From Bacteroidales bacterium (lineage in GTDB: Bacteria; Bacteroidota; Bacteroidia; Bacteroidales; Tenuifilaceae), in assembly GCA_028708425.1 (NCBI GenBank), contig JAQVYY010000021.1, positions 1,990 to 52,165 on the forward strand: DNA of 50,176 nt, in the 5' to 3' direction. Each line of letters starts with the position of its first letter. The first letter of the stretch is position 1. Position numbers and translations under genes: made by a program. Shown here one piece after another: positions 45,774 through 50,176 of the stretch. Below the pieces are notes generated by a model, which saw only the letters and a program-made list of their open reading frames with translations, did not search any database and was not told the origin of the DNA.

Positions 45774-46832
45774 CTAAAGCATGTTTTTGGGGTTATACTT
45801 TTTTATGGTAAAAACAAACGAGGTGCCCTCGCTTAGGCTGCTGCGCACATTAATGGTTTGCTTGTGCGCCTCAATAATATGCTTAACAATGGCTAATCCA
45901 AGTCCTGTGCCACCCTGCTCGCGCGAGCGACTTTTATCTGCCCTGTAAAAACGTTCAAAAATGCGTGAGGTATCCTGCTCAGCAATGCCAATGCCGTTAT
46001 CGTTAACCTCAACCAGGTAGTTCTCGCCCATATCCATAAACGACACCTTGGTTCTGCCCTCATCTTTACCGTAACTAATTGAATTGACTACCAAATTGGT
46101 AACCACCTGAAACAGCTTCTTTTTATCGGCATAAGCCCAAATTGGCTCGCTGTACTGCTGGTCAAAAGTAAGCTTAACCCTCTTTTTTCGTGCCCTAATT
46201 TCCTGCGCATCAAAAACTTCTTCAACCAGCGTTACAAGATTTACCTTTTCGTGGTTTAGCTGTATTACATTGGACTCCAATTTTGAGATGGTCTCCAAAT
46301 CTTCTACAATTGAGATAAGCCTGTTAACACTTTTTTCGGTACGCTCCAGGTATTGTCGGTTTATGGTTGAGTCCTCTAATGCGCCATCGAGGAGGGTTAG
46401 AACGTATCCCTGAACATTAAAAATTGGGGTTTTAAGCTCGTGGGATACGTTGCCCAAAAACTCTTTCCGATAATCTTCAAGCTCTTTGAGCTTGTTTATC
46501 TCGAGGCTTTTACTCATTGCCCAATCCTGCACATCGCGGTTAACCTCGCTAATTAAATCTTTTCCCTCGAGCTGCTTGCGAAGCTCATCATCGGGAATTT
46601 TAAGGTTTTGAATGGTTTTATAGATTGGGTTAATCTTTCGAAAAACGAACCTATTAATAAGCCGTAATACCATAAAGTACATTAGCAAAAACATGGCTAC
46701 AGCAAATGCTAAAGCCAACCATCCCGAGAGATTAAGCTGGCTATTTTGCAGCAGTATATAAACAAACAGGATTACCCCAGCCGCCACAAGCGAAACCGTG
46801 AGCGCAATATTTTTTGCAAAGTTTGTTCTCAT
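45774..46832 (-). CDS. Sensor histidine kinase (PhoR-like, two-helix type)
   Basis: 352 residues. Two N-terminal membrane helices (about residues 10-30 and 38-60) are separated by only a few residues, so there is almost no periplasmic sensor. A HAMP-like linker follows, then HisKA with phospho-acceptor His131 in NVSHELKTPIFNVQGYVLTLLDG, and HATPase_c with NLVVNSISYG (N box), DNGIGI (G1), ERFYRADKSRS (F) and GGTGLGLAIVKHI (G2). No response regulator is adjacent. The gene follows ribE by 21 bases on the same strand. It could partner an unlinked regulator; with PorX in the same window a PorY-like role is conceivable, but nothing specific supports it. Confidence 0.93.
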   Translation of the reverse strand: MRTNFAKNIALTVSLVAAGVILFVYILLQNSQLNLSGWLALAFAVAMFLLMYFMVLRLINRFVFRKINPIYKTIQNLKIPDDELRKQLEGKDLISEVNRDVQDWAMSKSLEINKLKELEDYRKEFLGNVSHELKTPIFNVQGYVLTLLDGALEDSTINRQYLERTEKSVNRLISIVEDLETISKLESNVIQLNHEKVNLVTLVEEVFDAQEIRARKKRVKLTFDQQYSEPIWAYADKKKLFQVVTNLVVNSISYGKDEGRTKVSFMDMGENYLVEVNDNGIGIAEQDTSRIFERFYRADKSRSREQGGTGLGLAIVKHIIEAHKQTINVRSSLSEGTSFVFTIKKYNPKNML

Positions 46833-46853
46833 ATACTAATGCACTTATGCCTC

Positions 46854-47477
46854 CTATTTTTTTATAAGCTGATCGAGCATACCGCCCTCAAGATACTGCT
46901 TTAGCAGCTTGGTAATATACTTGCCTACCACATCGAACTCAAGGTTAACCACTGTGCCCACCTCAAACTCGTGGAAATTCGTTACTTCGTATGTAAAGGG
47001 GATGATTGCCACCTGAAACGATTTATCCTGCGAATTAACTACGGTAAGGCTAACCCCATTAACCGAAACGGAGCCTTTCTCAACGGTAATATTTCCTTTG
47101 GTTGGGTCGTACTCAAAGGTATAGTACCAGCTGCCATCAGCCTCTTCAACCTTAGTACAAACTGCGGTTTGGTCAACATGTCCCTGCACCATATGGCCAT
47201 CGAGCAGGCTTTCGAGCGTCATACTACGCTCTAGGTTAACCTTGGAACCTTCTTTTAGCAAACCTAGGTTCGATTTATCGAGCGTTTCCTTTATTGCCGT
47301 TACGGTATAGGTATCGCCCTCCTGCTCTACAACGGTAAGGCACACGCCATTATGCGCAATGCTCTGGTCAATTTTAAGCTCCTTAGCAAAGCTACAGCTA
47401 AGGGTTATATGCAAATTTTCTTGGTCTTTGGTTAGCTTAACTACCCTTGCAGCCTCTTCAACAATTCCTGAAAACAT
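46854..47477 (-). CDS. ribE: Riboflavin synthase alpha chain
   Basis: 207 residues from the ATG at 47477, giving the canonical N-terminus MFSGIVEEAARV; an in-frame ATG 24 bases upstream adds unrelated residues. The two lumazine-binding barrels each carry their signature: SIAHNGVCLTVVEQ and LDGHMVQGHVD in the first half, SVSVNGVSLTVVNS and NFHEFEVGTVVNLEFDVVGKY in the second. It makes riboflavin from two molecules of 6,7-dimethyl-8-ribityllumazine in the cytoplasm. The histidine kinase gene follows on the same strand. No FMN riboswitch is visible in the short leader. Confidence 0.96.
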   Translation of the reverse strand: MFSGIVEEAARVVKLTKDQENLHITLSCSFAKELKIDQSIAHNGVCLTVVEQEGDTYTVTAIKETLDKSNLGLLKEGSKVNLERSMTLESLLDGHMVQGHVDQTAVCTKVEEADGSWYYTFEYDPTKGNITVEKGSVSVNGVSLTVVNSQDKSFQVAIIPFTYEVTNFHEFEVGTVVNLEFDVVGKYITKLLKQYLEGGMLDQLIKK

Positions 47478-47506
47478 AATCGTAATTTTTGTGTTTAACA
47501 ATGGCT

Positions 47507-47514
47507 CAAAAGTA
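47507..47514 (-). promoter_or_regulatory. Candidate -7 box of ribE
   Basis: The minus-strand sequence TACTTTTG fits TAnnTTTG and lies 29 bases before the ribE ATG. No clear -33 box was found. The short distance leaves no room for an FMN riboswitch in the leader. Confidence 0.45.
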
Positions 47515-47620
47515 CAAAATATGTTTCAATCGTACCCGCAGCAATTTTACTTTTATAAATAAGGCCGAGTTTAACCAATTTATTATAACTTTATCGGTTC
47601 AAATATAAACCATACCAACT

Positions 47621-48424
47621 ATGATTTTAAGCCATATTGTATGGGATATTAATCCCGAAATATTTTCTCTTGGCCCACTTTCTGTTCGTTACTACGGATT
47701 ATTGTGGGCTATGTCATTTCTTTTTGGATATATGATTTTTGAACGATTTGTGAAAAAGGAATCGTTACCTAAAGATTACCTTGACACCCTAACCATATAC
47801 ATGGCTATAGGTACAATTGTTGGCGCAAGGATAGGACACTGCCTATTTTATCAGCCAGATTACTATCTTTCGAACCCATTAGAAATATTGATGATATGGA
47901 AAGGAGGGCTGGCAAGCCACGGGGCAGCAATTGGGATTATAATAGCACTTTACTTTTTTAGCCGCAAAACAAAACGACCCCTTATATATATACTAGATAG
48001 AATTGTAATAGTTGTAGCACTAGCTGGAGTGCTAATTCGCTTAGGAAACCTGATGAATAGCGAAATTTACGGTATTCAAACAGATTTACCCTGGGGATTT
48101 ATCTTTAAACGGAACAACGAAATTGTACCCAAACATCCAACGCAAATATACGAGGCTCTAGCATATTTGGCTGGTTACCTAACTCTACACTACATGTACA
48201 TTAAAACCAACGCCAAGCCAAAACCTGGCTTACTGTTTGGGCTATTCCTTATCTTTATTTTTGCCACCCGTTTCTTAATCGAATTTATTAAGGAGCCTCA
48301 GGTTGGGTTCGAAGAGAATATGGTGCTAAATATGGGGCAATGGCTAAGTATCCCGTTTATCATTGCAGGCGTAATATTTATATACCTTGCGCTTAGCAAA
48401 CCAAAAGCGCAACAAGCAAAATAG
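47621..48424 (+). CDS. lgt: Prolipoprotein diacylglyceryl transferase
   Basis: 267 residues with about seven membrane helices. Lgt signature regions are present: GPLSVRYYGLLWAMSF near the N-terminus, IGTIVGARIGHCLFY, WKGGLASHGAAIGI, the RLGNLMNSEIYG signature with the essential Arg, and HPTQIYEAL. The enzyme transfers diacylglycerol from phosphatidylglycerol to the lipobox Cys of prolipoproteins at the inner membrane. It would act on the lipoproteins encoded here (efflux adaptor, PorW, DUF4296 protein, S41 peptidase). ATG at 47621. It is divergent from ribE and convergent with the SDR gene. Confidence 0.97.
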   Translation: MILSHIVWDINPEIFSLGPLSVRYYGLLWAMSFLFGYMIFERFVKKESLPKDYLDTLTIYMAIGTIVGARIGHCLFYQPDYYLSNPLEILMIWKGGLASHGAAIGIIIALYFFSRKTKRPLIYILDRIVIVVALAGVLIRLGNLMNSEIYGIQTDLPWGFIFKRNNEIVPKHPTQIYEALAYLAGYLTLHYMYIKTNAKPKPGLLFGLFLIFIFATRFLIEFIKEPQVGFEENMVLNMGQWLSIPFIIAGVIFIYLALSKPKAQQAK

Positions 48425-48451
48425 TAAAAATATATGTTGAAAAAAGCAGCC

Positions 48452-49453
48452 CTAAAGCCGTCCGAAACGGATGGTGTTTTTAATGGCTCGCTTTACTGAA
48501 CGCGGTTTTATACCCAGCTCCTTCTGCATTCTTTCCGAAGAGTAGTACGTAACGCTATTACCGCTTTTAGCTGTATCGCTGGTTAGCGCAGGAGTTTTTC
48601 GGGTTACTTGACTTACTAACCACACCAAGCGCCATGCAATTTCGGCCATTAAAGGCGTTACTCTGATACGTGGAGGCTTATTTCCAAGCTCTTTAGCAAT
48701 AAGCGCAAACACTTCGCCATGAGATATATTCTGGCCATTAATAATAAAACGCTTTCCCCATTGCTCAAGTTCCATGGCTTTGAGCATAGAATCAACCACA
48801 TCGCGAACATCAACATAACCCGTTATGCCGGTTGTGTAAAAGGGAAAACCCTTTTCGAGCGTGCCAAAAATTTGTCCGCTTCCGCTATCCCATTTTCCTG
48901 GACCTAAAATTACCGAAGGGTTTACAATGGTGGCATTTAGCCCCAGCTCAATACCTCTCCAAACCTCCATCTCGGAGCGAAATTTGCTAATTGCATACCC
49001 CGACTTACCCTTCGTTTTACCCCAAGTTGTCTGCTCGGTAACTTCCTTTCCATCAAATGAGCGCCCCAACGAAGCAACCGAACTAACATGACAAAACTTT
49101 TTTACCCCCTGCTCAAGTGAAGCATCAACCACATTGGCGGTTCCCTGTACGTTTACTTCGAGCATCTGGTTAAAACTGCGTTTGCCTAACGAAACAATTG
49201 CAGCACAGTGATAAACCTCACTAACACCGTTAAGCGCAGCCCGTATCGATATATAATCTTCGGTTTGCCCCTCAACCCACTCTACCTTTTCAAAAAGCTG
49301 CTTGCCTTCGGAGCTATACCCTTCAAATATTTTTTGGGTAAAACCAGTATTGCTAGTCTTTCGTTTAAGCGCTTTTACGTTATGCCCACACAAAACTAGT
49401 TCGAATAGGAGATGCGACCCAATTAGGCCTGTACCACCGGTTACAAGTATCAT
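48452..49453 (-). CDS. NAD-dependent epimerase/dehydratase (extended SDR)
   Basis: 333 residues. The Rossmann motif is at the N-terminus (MILVTGGTGLIGSHLLFEL), with VYHCAAIVSLG, then the catalytic Ser in CHVSSVASLG and YAISK with Tyr and Lys, VNPSVILGPG, and a C-terminal substrate region. It belongs to the extended SDR/dihydroflavonol-reductase-like group (COG0451). The substrate cannot be told from sequence; sugar nucleotides or small carbonyl compounds are both possible. It starts 1 base after the stop of the YhbP-like gene and so is translationally linked to it. Confidence 0.92.
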   Translation of the reverse strand: MILVTGGTGLIGSHLLFELVLCGHNVKALKRKTSNTGFTQKIFEGYSSEGKQLFEKVEWVEGQTEDYISIRAALNGVSEVYHCAAIVSLGKRSFNQMLEVNVQGTANVVDASLEQGVKKFCHVSSVASLGRSFDGKEVTEQTTWGKTKGKSGYAISKFRSEMEVWRGIELGLNATIVNPSVILGPGKWDSGSGQIFGTLEKGFPFYTTGITGYVDVRDVVDSMLKAMELEQWGKRFIINGQNISHGEVFALIAKELGNKPPRIRVTPLMAEIAWRLVWLVSQVTRKTPALTSDTAKSGNSVTYYSSERMQKELGIKPRSVKRAIKNTIRFGRL

Positions 49454-49454
49454 T

Positions 49455-49919
49455 CTAACTATTTTCTTTTGAAAAGAAAGGGTTCACAATAAGCTCCTTT
49501 TCCCAAATTAGCTTCTTGCCAAAGCCCAAAGTGTTATCTGTAAACTTCAGAAAGGTAAGGTCAATAACCCATAGCGTAGTTTTCATAAGCATGGCAACCG
49601 GAAAACGTTTTAGGTAGGCAGCCCGTGCCTTGGTATATAGCTCATCACGAGCTTCGCTAACAATACCCTGAAGCTGAACTCCTCGTAATTTCCCAATTAT
49701 ATTTGTCTCCAGCACAATACTGCCTGCAACAAATACATTATGGCTAGCCTGCTGTATATGCTTGGTATCAAAATCAGAGGTAAAAACAAGGCTATTATCC
49801 TCTTCCATATACACATAAAAACAATTTGCACAATAAGGTTCCTCATCGTTGCAAGTTGCTAACGTTAACACATGGTGATTGTTAATAAAACTAACTATTC
49901 GTTTGTCGGGTAGGCTCAT
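49455..49919 (-). CDS. YhbP-like (UPF0306) FMN-binding split-barrel protein
   Basis: 154 residues. It is a pyridoxamine-phosphate-oxidase-like fold protein with the YhbP/UPF0306 pattern: HHVLTLATCNDEEPYCANCFYVY near the N-terminus, LVFTSDFDTKHIQQ, KLRGVQLQGIV, YLKRFPVA and the C-terminal LKFTDNTLGFGKKLIW. These match what I recall of E. coli YhbP. Flavin binding is inferred from the fold; a reaction is not known. It probably leads a two-gene operon with the SDR gene. ATG at 49919. Confidence 0.87.
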   Translation of the reverse strand: MSLPDKRIVSFINNHHVLTLATCNDEEPYCANCFYVYMEEDNSLVFTSDFDTKHIQQASHNVFVAGSIVLETNIIGKLRGVQLQGIVSEARDELYTKARAAYLKRFPVAMLMKTTLWVIDLTFLKFTDNTLGFGKKLIWEKELIVNPFFSKENS

Positions 49920-50176
49920 CAGTTTTTTACTGCAATTGAAATTGTAAACAAAGTTAGCTATTAATATGTATTAAAAAAACACGTATCATCTTGCAATGCA
50001 ATGAGAGCGAAAAATGGGTCAAATTTTAATCATCAATAGCATTTGACATGCGACACTATCCCGTAAAGTGTGTAAGTATACATCAGAGGGTTTGACTTTA
50101 TAGTTGAACCCTTTCCGCAAAAATAGTCAAAAATTGATTCAGAATCAATCCCCAGTTTCTGATCGGCCGGGTCCAC
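49920..50176. other. Right-edge non-coding sequence with two palindromes
   Basis: 257 bases upstream of the YhbP-like gene with no convincing gene. Two inverted repeats stand out: GGGTTTGACT...AGTTGAACCC at 50088-50111 (8 of 10 paired) and a perfect ATTGATTC-A-GAATCAAT at 50133-50149. They may belong to a mobile element or regulatory region continuing past the edge. Confidence 0.5.

Noticed and set aside
45774-46832. Naming the kinase PorY
   Set aside because: Generic PhoR-like sequence and no linkage or motif specific to PorY that I can see.
47478-47620. FMN riboswitch upstream of ribE
   Set aside because: The leader is too short after the candidate promoter, and the conserved RFN-element blocks are not visible.

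Overview
The window looks like chromosomal DNA of a Bacteroidota bacterium, probably from the Bacteroidales/Marinilabiliales side of the phylum (the order-level guess is weak). The grounds are several type IX secretion (T9SS) and gliding-type genes (porX, porW/sprE, a PorP/SprF protein, a giant protein ending in a type B sorting domain, gldA), Bacteroidota-restricted families (DUF4834, DUF4296), TAnnTTTG-type -7 promoter boxes, and mostly weak Shine-Dalgarno sites. No rRNA, tRNA, CRISPR array, prophage or complete transposase gene was seen.

Layout. 1-450: a ~180-bp tandem repeat cut by the left edge. 517-6711 (+): heavy-metal efflux operon (small His/Cys-rich protein, His-rich lipoprotein adaptor, CusA/CzcA pump, TolC-type channel). 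6804-8119 (+): zinc-less sirtuin and a small outer-membrane barrel. 8422-10606 (-): Wzi-like outer-membrane protein and a sugar-phosphate transferase. 10718-12342 (-): an S41 peptidase lipoprotein split by a frameshift. 12437-13630 (-): solitary AAA/DUF4143-type ATPase. 13718-18376 (-): a tight porW-porX-tsaE operon. 18742-23767 (+): membrane-anchored propeller protein, DUF4834, GldA, ROK kinase. 23778-25609 (-): two lipoproteins. 25864-34789 (-): PorP/SprF protein and a 2649-residue SprB-like surface protein. 35920-50000: mostly housekeeping genes (zinc ribbon protein, sfsA, APC permease with a regulatory tail, rnr, M16 peptidase, cysH, histidine kinase, ribE, lgt, SDR protein, YhbP-like protein).

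How the genes connect. PorX and PorW are, in characterised Bacteroidota, needed for T9SS gene expression and function. The giant protein carries the type B C-terminal signal exported by T9SS, and its PorP/SprF neighbour is the usual partner for its outer-membrane attachment. Secretion control, cargo and cargo partner therefore lie within 22 kb. The Wzi/sugar transferase pair points to surface polysaccharide. The efflux operon is a complete tripartite envelope-spanning pump with metal-binding accessory segments.

The least explained material is non-coding. A dispersed ~150-bp element of up to three stem-loops, bounded by TTAACCC...GGGTTAA, occurs at least four times between 25.6 and 45 kb, with mini and solo-end derivatives. 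One copy is split by a ~250-bp non-autonomous insertion flanked by a 9-bp duplication, and that insert carries a perfect 20-bp stem-loop. The ~180-bp left-edge repeat is a separate family. I did not find a clearly new multi-gene system; the repeat families, the higher-order repeat in the giant protein and the permease with a histidine-less EIIA-like tail are the best leads.
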